This document shows positions 1 to 6,489 of a DNA stretch of 10,595 bases, in pieces. A program made the position numbers and the translations under genes. Source of the DNA: JAYTQG01 sp043746815 (GTDB lineage Bacteria; Actinomycetota; Thermoleophilia; Miltoncostaeales; Miltoncostaeaceae); NCBI GenBank assembly GCA_043746815.1, contig JAYTQG010000094.1, positions 1 through 10,595 on the forward strand, given 5' to 3'. The notes under the pieces are model-generated. The model had not been told where the DNA came from and searched no databases. It saw only the letters and a program-made list of their open reading frames with translations. Every line of letters starts with the position of its first letter. Positions within the stretch are counted from its first letter, which is position 1.

Positions 1-405
1 TCCCTCACCGCCCATGATGCGCCGGACCCACCAAGCTTCAACCTCTTCGGACGGGGAGGAATCGGCGCGATTGCAACGGCCACCTGCTCCGGCGCCGCCC
101 TGGAACGCGGGTCCAGTAGTGACCAAGCACTCCGCAAAGCGCTCCGATTTGAGTACGTCGCGTCGCTGCCGGTCAAGCCGACCCGAACAACCGGAAAAGC
201 CGCGGCAAACGATCCGACCCAGGTCTCCTGGAACATCCCATTTGGTGACTGTCCGCGAATTTCTGCAAATTCCACCCAGGGCAGTTCAAGTGCAGTTTTG
301 AACGGGATAATCCTGCTCGGTGCAGGGCTTTTCATTGGCGTTGTCCTCCTTCTTCGGGGGTTGAAGGGGCGGCGGGCGCGGCGATCACTCACCGTGCGGG
401 GTTGA
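1..405 (+). CDS. Unrecognised membrane-anchored protein, C-terminal part (5' end outside window)
   Basis: The first reading frame is open from base 1 to a TGA at 403-405 and gives 134 residues with no start codon needed, so this is the tail of a gene that begins upstream. The visible part has a polar region of about 95 residues with a Pro/Ser-rich stretch and two cysteines. One strongly hydrophobic segment follows (about residues 99-119, VLNGIILLGAGLFIGVVLLL), then a very basic tail (RGLKGRRARRS). This fits a single-pass protein with the N-terminal part outside and a short positive tail in the cytoplasm. No family is recognised; the tail lacks an LPXTG sorting motif and does not look like FtsX. 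A short overlapping open frame at 14-301 has shadow-like composition and lacks the membrane segment. It lies just upstream of two cell-wall hydrolase genes on the same strand, but a candidate promoter follows it, so it need not share their operon. Confidence 0.6.
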   Translation, partial: SLTAHDAPDPPSFNLFGRGGIGAIATATCSGAALERGSSSDQALRKALRFEYVASLPVKPTRTTGKAAANDPTQVSWNIPFGDCPRISANSTQGSSSAVLNGIILLGAGLFIGVVLLLRGLKGRRARRSLTVRG

Positions 406-431
406 CCTTCGTCCGCGCAGTGGCCTAAAGT
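402..431 (+). promoter_or_regulatory. Candidate sigma-70-type promoter for the first M23 gene
   Basis: TTGACC at 402-407 (five of six to TTGACA) and TAAAGT at 426-431 are separated by 18 bp. The -35 box overlaps the TGA stop of the upstream gene. The predicted transcript would start near 438 and carry a leader of about 95 nt before the Shine-Dalgarno/ATC start region. Seen by eye only. Confidence 0.45.
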
Positions 432-518
432 CCCGCTTCGTTCGACTCCCCAGCAGTTCGCGTCGTCACTGGCGGCGGCGGGAGTTCAACCTCAGTCGGA
501 CGCGGTACCCGGCTGAGG
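431..518 (+). promoter_or_regulatory. Structured 5' leader with strong hairpin next to the Shine-Dalgarno
   Basis: The non-coding stretch 406-534 holds several pairings. A 10-bp stem is formed by CCTCAGTCGG (490-499) and CCGGCTGAGG (509-518), with one G-U pair and a 9-nt loop; it ends 5 nt before the AAGGAGG ribosome binding site (524-530). Upstream, TCCCGC (431-436) can pair with GCGGGA (478-483), enclosing CCAG/CTGG (450-453 with 469-472). It may be a cis-regulatory RNA controlling the cell-wall hydrolase. Actinobacterial hydrolase genes are known to be controlled by c-di-AMP (ydaO) riboswitches, but I could not match this leader to that consensus. Confidence 0.35.
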
Positions 519-534
519 CGACCAAGGAGGCAGG

Positions 535-1506
535 ATCAACACCAGCTGCAACCCCCGCCGAAGCCGAAGTACCATCGGGCTGATCGCACTCTTCTCAGGT
601 GCGATGTTCGCCCAGTCCGCAGTCGCAGTTGACGTGGATATTCCCGTTTCGCAGTATCTGGTGTCGAGCCGTTCCGCTCCGCCAGCCGCCGCAGCTTCCA
701 CGAGCCCGGCACCCACCGCCTCCAGGCCAGTCGCGCCCGTCGCCGCTGCCGTCGCGCTCGCCGCGACCACCGGTCCGCGGGACCTTCGCATTGGCATGTA
801 CGGCCAAGACGTCCGCGCACTGCAAGACATCCTCCACGCGCGTGGCCAGAAGGTGGTCAGCGATGGTGCCTTCGGGCGCGGCACAGCGAACGCGGTGCGC
901 CGCGTGCAGCGCAGCTTCCACCTTCCCGCCTCTGGAGTCGCCACTGCGGCCTTCCAAGAGCGCATTGGGCTCCAGTCCCGACTTGCCGCCTCCGCGCCCG
1001 CCGCGGCGGCCCCGACGACCGCTGGCGCGCCGCTGGTGGGCGCCACACCGGCCGGAACGGCTGGCAAATATCTCAAGGTGTTCCCCGTTCAAGGCACTGG
1101 GTACCACTACACGGACGATTTCGGCGCATCGCGCCATCAGGGAAGCCACGAGGGCAACGACATCATCGCCCCGCGCGGCAATCCGCTCGTCGCCGTCACC
1201 GACGCCACCATCGACCGGATGACCCGCGTGGAAACCGGCCTCGGCGGGATCTGGATTTGGTTGAAAGATGCCAGTGGAACGACGTACTACTACGCGCACA
1301 TGGACAGCATCGTGGATGGTCTCTCGCCCGGGTCGAAGGTCAAAGCGGGGCAGGTCCTCGGTGCCGTCGGCAATAGTGGAGACGCCCGCTACGGCGAGAC
1401 CCATCTGCATTTCGAGGTTCACCCCGGTGGGGGCGGCGCCATCAGTCCATTCGCGGACCTGACCGCCGTCGATCCGAACCCGACGGCCGCTCGGAAGTCG
1501 GGCTAG
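535..1506 (+). CDS. Secreted peptidoglycan endopeptidase: PG_binding_1 domain plus M23 (LytM-type) domain
   Basis: Predicted exported metallopeptidase that cuts peptide cross-bridges of peptidoglycan, 323 residues if begun at ATC 535. The frame is open back to 516. The first ATG (604) would leave only MFAQSAVA of the export signal. Reading from 535 gives a complete signal peptide: basic NPRRSR, hydrophobic STIGLIALFSGAMFA, cleavage near AQSAVA. An AAGGAGG site at 524-530 lies 4 nt before ATC, and there is no ATG, GTG or TTG between. Numbered from 535: Ala/Pro-rich linker about 45-80, PG_binding_1 about 83-144 (LRIGMYGQDVRALQ), a second Ala/Pro linker, then M23 about 175-305. M23 motifs are intact: HEGND (H205, D209), YYYAH (H255) and HLHFE (H290, H292). 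The wall-binding domain should tether the enzyme to glycan. Family call is firm; the start codon is the uncertain point. Confidence 0.9.
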   Translation: MNTSCNPRRSRSTIGLIALFSGAMFAQSAVAVDVDIPVSQYLVSSRSAPPAAAASTSPAPTASRPVAPVAAAVALAATTGPRDLRIGMYGQDVRALQDILHARGQKVVSDGAFGRGTANAVRRVQRSFHLPASGVATAAFQERIGLQSRLAASAPAAAAPTTAGAPLVGATPAGTAGKYLKVFPVQGTGYHYTDDFGASRHQGSHEGNDIIAPRGNPLVAVTDATIDRMTRVETGLGGIWIWLKDASGTTYYYAHMDSIVDGLSPGSKVKAGQVLGAVGNSGDARYGETHLHFEVHPGGGGAISPFADLTAVDPNPTAARKSG

Positions 1507-1519
1507 CCGGACTCGTTCC

Positions 1520-1552
1520 TCGTCGGCCGTGGGGGAACTCACGCGCCGACGA
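1520..1552 (+). promoter_or_regulatory. Hairpin between the two M23 genes
   Basis: TCGTCGG (1520-1526) pairs with CCGACGA (1546-1552), and inside it CGTG (1528-1531) pairs with CACG (1540-1543), leaving an 8-nt loop. It fills most of the 60-bp gap between the two genes. There is no T-run after it, so it is either a weak terminator of the first gene or a leader structure for the second. Confidence 0.3.
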
Positions 1553-1566
1553 CGAATCATCCTGCG

Positions 1567-2766
1567 ATGGTGCGCACACCGAAACGATCACGCTGCCTTC
1601 TTGCAATCTCTGCAGGGGCGCTTCTGGCTGGCTCGCCAGCGGCCTCCGCGGCGCCATCGGTTGCGAAGAAGGCCTCCGTGGATCGCCGCCTCTCCACGAT
1701 TGAGTCTCGCGCCCAGGTCGCTCGTGGCCGAGAGGCCGTGTTGACCAGCGAAGTGGGGGCCTACACCAGCCGTGTTCGGACCCTCGAGGTCCGCCTTGCG
1801 CCGCTGGCAGCTCGCCGAAGCGCCGCGGAAGCAACCGCCCGGACACTCACCGCGCAGTTGAACGGTTTAAACCAACGCCTCTCCGCCGAGACCCAAGGCC
1901 TGAGCGACGCCAAGCGACTGATTGGAACGCAGCGCGCGGCCCTCGGGGCACGTCTTCGCGAGATCTACCGGCGCGGCGAGACGAGTCCTGTCGTCTTGAT
2001 GTTGGAGTCACGGAGCATCACCCAGGCGGTCGCGACGAACGCGGCCCTCAACCGAATCACTCAGAACGACCAGAAGCTGATCACGGCGGTCTCGGCCTAC
2101 TCCGTCACAATTCAGCGCACGCGTGACCGCATCGCCGTGCTGCAAAAAGGCGTGCTCGTCAAGGAGCGCCGCGCGGAAGCGAGCGCGGCAGGCGCCCGCG
2201 CGGCGAGTGCAGCGCTGGAGCGTCAGACCGCAGAGCTCCGTCGCGCCCGCGACCGCCGCCGCAGGCTCCTCAGTCGGGTCGGCGCTCAGCGGGAGGACCT
2301 GGAAGTCGAGGCGAAGGGCCTTCGCAGTCAATCCCTGAAGCTCGCGAACGAGATCATCCGAGCATCGGGCGGGCCGGTCACCGCGATCGGAACGCCGTCA
2401 GCCGCCGGGCTCGTCTGGCCGGTCAGCGCGCCCATCACCTCCGGGTTCGGCTTCCGGTGGGGCCGGATGCATGAGGGTGTTGACCTCGGCGTACCCGAAG
2501 GGACGCCCCTCGCCGCCGCCGCCGCCGGCAGGGTCATCGTTTCCGGCTGGCAGGGTGGGTATGGGAACCTGGTGGTCATCGACCATGGCAACGGCCTCTC
2601 GACCGCCTACGGGCATCAGAGCCGGACGGCCGCGTCCGTCGGCCAGGAAGTCGCGCAGGGCAGCATCATCGGCTACTCCGGCAACACCGGGCACTCCACC
2701 GGCCCGCACTTGCACTTTGAGGTGCGCATCAACGGTCAGGCGACCAACCCGCTCGCATACCTATAG
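1567..2766 (+). CDS. Secreted coiled-coil M23 peptidase, EnvC/PcsB-like murein hydrolase
   Basis: A 399-residue exported protein. Residues 1-29 are a signal peptide (basic VRTPKRSR, hydrophobic LLAISAGALLAG, cleavage near AASA-AP). Residues about 38-265 are rich in Glu, Arg, Ala and Leu with heptad-like spacing, a long coiled coil. Its central PVVLMLESRSITQAV resembles the segment of EnvC and PcsB that separates the two coiled-coil arms. The C-terminal M23/LytM domain (about 278-399) has all expected zinc and catalytic residues: HEGVD (H302, D306), YGH (H350) and HLHFE (H381, H383). By family knowledge such proteins are activated by, or activate, the FtsEX division machinery; no ftsE or ftsX is seen here. 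The ATG at 1567 has no strong Shine-Dalgarno but directly precedes the signal peptide. It lies 60 bp after the other M23 gene, probably partly co-transcribed. It meets the CHAT gene tail to tail. Confidence 0.9.
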   Translation: MVRTPKRSRCLLAISAGALLAGSPAASAAPSVAKKASVDRRLSTIESRAQVARGREAVLTSEVGAYTSRVRTLEVRLAPLAARRSAAEATARTLTAQLNGLNQRLSAETQGLSDAKRLIGTQRAALGARLREIYRRGETSPVVLMLESRSITQAVATNAALNRITQNDQKLITAVSAYSVTIQRTRDRIAVLQKGVLVKERRAEASAAGARAASAALERQTAELRRARDRRRRLLSRVGAQREDLEVEAKGLRSQSLKLANEIIRASGGPVTAIGTPSAAGLVWPVSAPITSGFGFRWGRMHEGVDLGVPEGTPLAAAAAGRVIVSGWQGGYGNLVVIDHGNGLSTAYGHQSRTAASVGQEVAQGSIIGYSGNTGHSTGPHLHFEVRINGQATNPLAYL

Positions 2767-5412
2767 CGGTCCCCCCGCACCGAAACAGCAAAACGCGGCC
2801 GTCGCGAGCGCGTCGGGGCGCTTCGCAATGAGTTCAGTGCGCGCGTCGGCAAGGGCCGTCGCGACGGGCGTCCCGATGGCGAGGCGTCGGTGAAGCCCAA
2901 CCATGAGGGCCGCGGTCGCCTCGTCTGGGACCGGGGACACACTCGCGACAATGGTCGTCGTCCCAAGGGCGATGAGTGAGGCAGTGAGACCCATGATCGC
3001 GCCGCCGCTCGGCCCGGATGAGCGTCCCGTGTCGCAGGCCGAGAGTAGGACCGTTCTCGGCTGACGGTCCAACCGCTCGAGTTCATAGACGGTAAGTGGT
3101 CCGTCGCTGAGCGTCAGAGACGTGAACAGGGGATTGTCTGCGCGGAACGTTCCATGACACGCAAGGTGTGCGAATCGGGCGCCATTCAGCCCCTCGAGCA
3201 CGGCCGCGGCCGTGGCGTGGTGCCCCATGAGGAGTGTCGCGTCGTTCTCCTCGTCGATGGCGAGGCGGTGAACCTCGGTGGCGGCGGCCGCGAGGCCTGG
3301 TCCGGACGCGAAGAGGATGTGCCCGGAGTGGCGGCGGCACCCGTGCGCACGAAGCCACAGTCCCGCGCTTGGCGCGATGGAAAGGGGCCGATCACTGATC
3401 GATGGGACGAGTCCCCAAGGGGTGGTCGTGAGCGATGGACTTGGGAGGAGGACGAGCGACCGGTCGCCGATCAGCGGCAAGAGAGGAGCGACGAGGAGCG
3501 CGTCAACACGCGCAGCGGCCGCGAGGGTCGCGATGCTCGTCGGAGCATCATCCGCAGCGGGTGGTCGAGCCGCGACGCGTCGCAACGCGAAGCCAAGGGC
3601 TTCCAACGCCGCCGCGACTGGTGCCATGGGGCCCAGGGAGCGCCGGTATGCCCGGCCGCCGCCGAGCACAACCGCCGAGATTGCGCCATCGTGCTCGATG
3701 AAATCGACGAGCGCTCGCTCGCCGAGGGCAGCGCTCAGGTCTGCGACCCTGAGTGGGCCGATCGCTCGCCAGGGGTCCGTCGAGACGGACTGCCAGGACT
3801 GACGCCGAATTGCGCCCTCCAGCTGCGCTCGGCGTCGGGCGGCCGCGTTCACCTGCGCGGCGGTGGAGCCGTCGAGTGCCGCGGTTTCGTGCGCGCCCGT
3901 CGCCTCACGAAGCTCTGCGAGCAGCTCGGCAAGGACCGGGTCGCCCGGCGGGCGTGTCGACGCGGGGACCAGGCTCACTCCGCGGGAGCGTTCTGACCAC
4001 ACCAAGATACGACGGCCCTCCCCATCCCCGAGAGCGATCCGTAAACCGAGACCCGAGAGCTCCGCGCCAATCGACGCCGTCCTGGCGCGCACTTCGCTTG
4101 CCTGCAACGCAGCGCGGGAGTGGTCCAACGCGCGCAGACCAGCCGCCGCGACCCGTAGCGCGCCGGGGCGGTCATCGATCGCGACGCGAAGAAGCGCGTC
4201 TGCCAGGAGCGCCTGGACGCGGATCTCGGCGATCGGCGAGCGGGCGGCATCGGTACACGTCGCGAGCAGGCGTGCCGCGGCAGCAGGGCGCCCAACCGTC
4301 ACCGCAACGCGGGCCGCGAGAATTGTGGCGTCGAGGGCCGCCGTCGGAACGCCTGCCCGATGGAGTCGCCTCGCGGCGGCCGTCGCGGAGCGCAGGAGCG
4401 CGAGATCGGCACGTCCGCCCGCGAGTTGGGCCCGCACCCAGGCGACCTTCGCAAGCTCGGACCAGGCCTGCGTTCCCTTGGGGCCGAGGCGGATGAGGGC
4501 GCGCTCGGCGAGTGCGGCCGCGGCGGGTGCATCGCCCGCCAGCAATGTCGCCTGCGAGGCGATGAGCAGGGACTGCACCATTTCGACCGCGAACCCGGCG
4601 GCGTCGAATTCGTCGGCTGCCAGCTCCGCGTACCGGCGTGCTTCGTCCACGAGGCGAATCGAGAGAAGGGCTTCCGCGCGATGCCAATACGACGGGCCGA
4701 TCGGCAGGCCGAGGGCTCCGGTCAGCCGGTCGGCCTCATCATGGGCGGCAAGTGCACCGGGAATGTCGCCCGTCAGCATTGTTACCCAGGCCATGTTGTG
4801 CGCCGCCTTGGCCGCCAGCCCCGTCTGCCCGATGCCATCCGCGATTGCCCGCGCCTTCGTGAGATCGGCGAGCGCCGACCTCGTCTCACCCCGATATGCG
4901 CACAACACTGAGCGATTCAGCAGTGCACGCGCGTGAAGGAGCGGCTCGCCGCGCAGGCGTGGAATCGCCACGCGGTACTCGTCGACCGCTTCGCTGAGGC
5001 GCCATCCCATCTGCAGTACGAGGGCCCGGCCGAGGTGGATTTCGGCGGATCGTGTGGAGGGCAGCTCGCGGGCCGCACGATCCAACTGACGAAGGGCACC
5101 TGCGTGATCACCTCCAAATGCGACGACGCTCGCGAGGCTGACGCGCGCCTCACCCATGAGCTCGGAGCTCCCCGCAGATTTCGCGTCGGCGACTGCGCGT
5201 CGGAGATGGCGTCCCGCATCATCCAGACGCCCTTCCTCGCGAGCAGCGATGCCAAATGCCCGTTCGGCGCGCGACGCGATCTGACTGCGTTCCGCGGGCA
5301 GCGCCGCCGCGATGGCATCGTTCGCGGTCCGGCGCGCGCGGGCCGGGTCCACTTCACACAGCCGCAGTGCTTCGGCCGCAAGGTCCGTCGCAGTACTCAG
5401 ACCGTAAACCAC
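2761..5412 (-). CDS. TPR-CHAT protein (caspase-like protease with tetratricopeptide sensor)
   Basis: An 883-residue soluble protein with no signal peptide or membrane segment. Residues about 10-450 are alpha-helical TPR-like repeats (for example LLNRSVLCAYRGETRSALAD) and should bind a partner or sense a signal. Residues about 565-883 are a CHAT domain (caspase family, clan CD). It opens with ERALVDFIEHDGAISAVVL and carries the expected dyad: His753 in HLACHG and Cys793 in SACDTG, 40 residues apart, followed by GGAIMGLTASLIALGTTTIVAS. The protease is therefore probably active. It starts at a GTG inside the last codons of the upstream 147-aa gene (16-bp overlap), which suggests translational coupling, and is the third gene of a sigma–small protein–CHAT operon. 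The substrate is unknown; the neighbouring 147-aa protein is the obvious candidate by analogy with Csx29/Csx30 of type III-E CRISPR. The stop codon lies at 2761-2763, inside the palindrome shared with the facing M23 gene. Confidence 0.92.
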   Translation of the reverse strand: MVYGLSTATDLAAEALRLCEVDPARARRTANDAIAAALPAERSQIASRAERAFGIAAREEGRLDDAGRHLRRAVADAKSAGSSELMGEARVSLASVVAFGGDHAGALRQLDRAARELPSTRSAEIHLGRALVLQMGWRLSEAVDEYRVAIPRLRGEPLLHARALLNRSVLCAYRGETRSALADLTKARAIADGIGQTGLAAKAAHNMAWVTMLTGDIPGALAAHDEADRLTGALGLPIGPSYWHRAEALLSIRLVDEARRYAELAADEFDAAGFAVEMVQSLLIASQATLLAGDAPAAAALAERALIRLGPKGTQAWSELAKVAWVRAQLAGGRADLALLRSATAAARRLHRAGVPTAALDATILAARVAVTVGRPAAAARLLATCTDAARSPIAEIRVQALLADALLRVAIDDRPGALRVAAAGLRALDHSRAALQASEVRARTASIGAELSGLGLRIALGDGEGRRILVWSERSRGVSLVPASTRPPGDPVLAELLAELREATGAHETAALDGSTAAQVNAAARRRAQLEGAIRRQSWQSVSTDPWRAIGPLRVADLSAALGERALVDFIEHDGAISAVVLGGGRAYRRSLGPMAPVAAALEALGFALRRVAARPPAADDAPTSIATLAAAARVDALLVAPLLPLIGDRSLVLLPSPSLTTTPWGLVPSISDRPLSIAPSAGLWLRAHGCRRHSGHILFASGPGLAAAATEVHRLAIDEENDATLLMGHHATAAAVLEGLNGARFAHLACHGTFRADNPLFTSLTLSDGPLTVYELERLDRQPRTVLLSACDTGRSSGPSGGAIMGLTASLIALGTTTIVASVSPVPDEATAALMVGLHRRLAIGTPVATALADARTELIAKRPDALATAAFCCFGAGGPL

Positions 5413-5840
5413 TCCGTCCGGACATCACCCGTTGCTTGCTGGACAAGGATCCGAAGCGGGCCCGCGGGAAGGCCAGAGAAACGTGCCATCCCATGCTCGT
5501 CGGTCGTCAATTCGGCGGTGCCCTCGGCGCGATCCAGGGCGAGGGAGTAGCTGCCAGCGGGAAGCACCTGGATCAAGAGGCGGTATCCATCCTTCTCCGG
5601 CGAGACTTCCACGTCGACGGTGCAGTCGCCTGTCTGGAAGCCCAGCATTCGTGGCGCTGAACTGCCTCGCACGCTGGCGAGGTTCGCGTCGTCCAACGAG
5701 TCCGAGAGCAGGGCAGCCAACTGCGCGTCCAGTCGCCGGGTTTCGATCGCGGCGCGGGCCGTAGTGGCAAGTTTCGGGGGGAGGGGATCGTCTGCCGAAA
5801 AGTGTCGGCCGACGACTGCGAGGAGCTCGTTGTCATTCAT
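5397..5840 (-). CDS. Small conserved-type protein between sigma factor and CHAT protease (possible regulator or substrate)
   Basis: A 147-residue cytoplasmic protein without signal peptide or membrane helix. Two parts can be seen. The N-terminal part, about residues 1-55, is acidic and helical (LPPKLATTARAAIETRRLDAQ, then LAALLSDSLDD). The C-terminal part, about 65-147, alternates in a beta-sandwich way (CTVDVEVSPEKDGYRLLIQV, HGMARFSGLPAGPLRILVQQ), like carboxypeptidase-regulatory or Ig-like folds, and ends in TEWFTV. I recall similar unnamed proteins between ECF sigma and CHAT genes in Streptomyces, but could not check this. Being between a sigma factor and a protease, it may hold the sigma factor inactive, be cut by the protease, or both; this is inference. 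The ATG at 5840 lies 18 bp after the sigma stop with only a weak ribosome site; its end overlaps the CHAT start. Confidence 0.75.
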   Translation of the reverse strand: MNDNELLAVVGRHFSADDPLPPKLATTARAAIETRRLDAQLAALLSDSLDDANLASVRGSSAPRMLGFQTGDCTVDVEVSPEKDGYRLLIQVLPAGSYSLALDRAEGTAELTTDEHGMARFSGLPAGPLRILVQQATGDVRTEWFTV

Positions 5841-5858
5841 ATTGAAACAAGAGTCCGT

Positions 5859-6419
5859 TCATCGTTCGCTGATACCAAGAGCCGCAAGCTCATTGCGAAG
5901 TTGTTCCAGGCACCTGCCCCGCGTTGGGCCGATGCTACCGGTTGGCATGCCGCCCATCGCGACTGAAATCTCTTCATATGACGGGCGAGGATCGAGTGCC
6001 CACAGACGTAAGAGTTGTCGGCAGCGATCCGGAATTGCGGTAAGGGCGCGTCGTACGGTTCGCTGCTCGTCTGTCCGAAAGAGTCGCTCTCCCGGTTCCA
6101 CCGTGTTTGGTCCGAAGTGTTCGTCGAAGTCGGCGACGGGTATTTGGCGTGATGACCTACGCAGGACGTGGATGGCCTCCCGCCTGGCAGTCATCGCGAG
6201 CCACGAGCCGATCGCCTCCGGCTCGCGAAGTCGGTCGAGCTGATCCACGAGTCGAAACCAGGTTGTCTGAGCGACATCCTCGGCATCGGAATGACGCAGG
6301 CCAAGGCCTCGAATTACGGACCACACCAGGCGCTCGTATCGCGCGACGATGGTCTCCCATGCATCGCTGTCGCCCTCACGGGCCCGCGCAACGAGCATTG
6401 CGAGCGGGGTGGACGTCAT
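5859..6419 (-). CDS. ECF-type RNA polymerase sigma-70 factor
   Basis: A 186-residue extracytoplasmic-function sigma factor that would direct RNA polymerase to a small set of promoters. Region 2 (about residues 15-90) is clear: GDSDAWETIVARYERLVWSV, the core-binding HSDAEDVAQTTWFRL and the -10 recognition part PEAIGSWLAMTARREAIHVL. After a short linker, region 4 (about 125-178) has RRALTAIPDRCRQLLRLWAL and the helix-turn-helix SYEEISVAMGGMPTGSIG. No C-terminal extension is present. The frame stays open upstream to 6842, but that part is antisense to the antiporter and unlike any sigma factor. ATG 6419 fits the family's usual start. No classical membrane anti-sigma gene with a zinc-binding HxxxCxxC motif follows; the 147-aa protein takes that place. 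The start lies 7 bp behind a TACGAT -10-like box, so the message may be leaderless. Confidence 0.92.
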   Translation of the reverse strand: MTSTPLAMLVARAREGDSDAWETIVARYERLVWSVIRGLGLRHSDAEDVAQTTWFRLVDQLDRLREPEAIGSWLAMTARREAIHVLRRSSRQIPVADFDEHFGPNTVEPGERLFRTDEQRTVRRALTAIPDRCRQLLRLWALDPRPSYEEISVAMGGMPTGSIGPTRGRCLEQLRNELAALGISER

Positions 6420-6489
6420 CCCGGCGATCGTAGTAGATGGCGCCGGGTGCGCGTCGTTCGGTCCCGGGAGGTCGGTAGTATCCTCGGCC
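6420..6489. promoter_or_regulatory. Divergent promoter region between sigma operon and antiporter
   Basis: This 70-bp gap must hold both promoters. On the plus strand TAGTAT (6476-6481) ends 8 bp before the GTG at 6490. On the minus strand TACGAT (6432 down to 6427) ends 7 bp before the ATG at 6419. Both distances put the transcript start at or next to the start codon, and neither gene has a properly spaced Shine-Dalgarno, so both messages may be leaderless. No good -35 box is seen on either side. Any protein bound in the middle (6433-6475) could affect both directions. Confidence 0.4.

Noticed and set aside
431..518. c-di-AMP (ydaO) riboswitch ahead of the M23 gene
   Set aside because: The context would fit, but I could not find the conserved core blocks of that riboswitch in the leader, so only an unnamed structured leader is claimed.
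595..1560. 321-aa minus-strand ORF opposite the first M23 gene
   Set aside because: Low-complexity Arg/Gly-rich shadow; the plus strand carries clear PG_binding_1 and M23 motifs.
3154..3996. 280-aa plus-strand ORF opposite the CHAT domain
   Set aside because: Shadow frame of the conserved protease domain; no recognisable motif.
3863..4936. 357-aa plus-strand ORF opposite the CHAT gene
   Set aside because: Composition is Arg/Ser/Ala-rich shadow coding of the GC-rich opposite strand; no domain, no ribosome site, and the CHAT/TPR frame explains the region.
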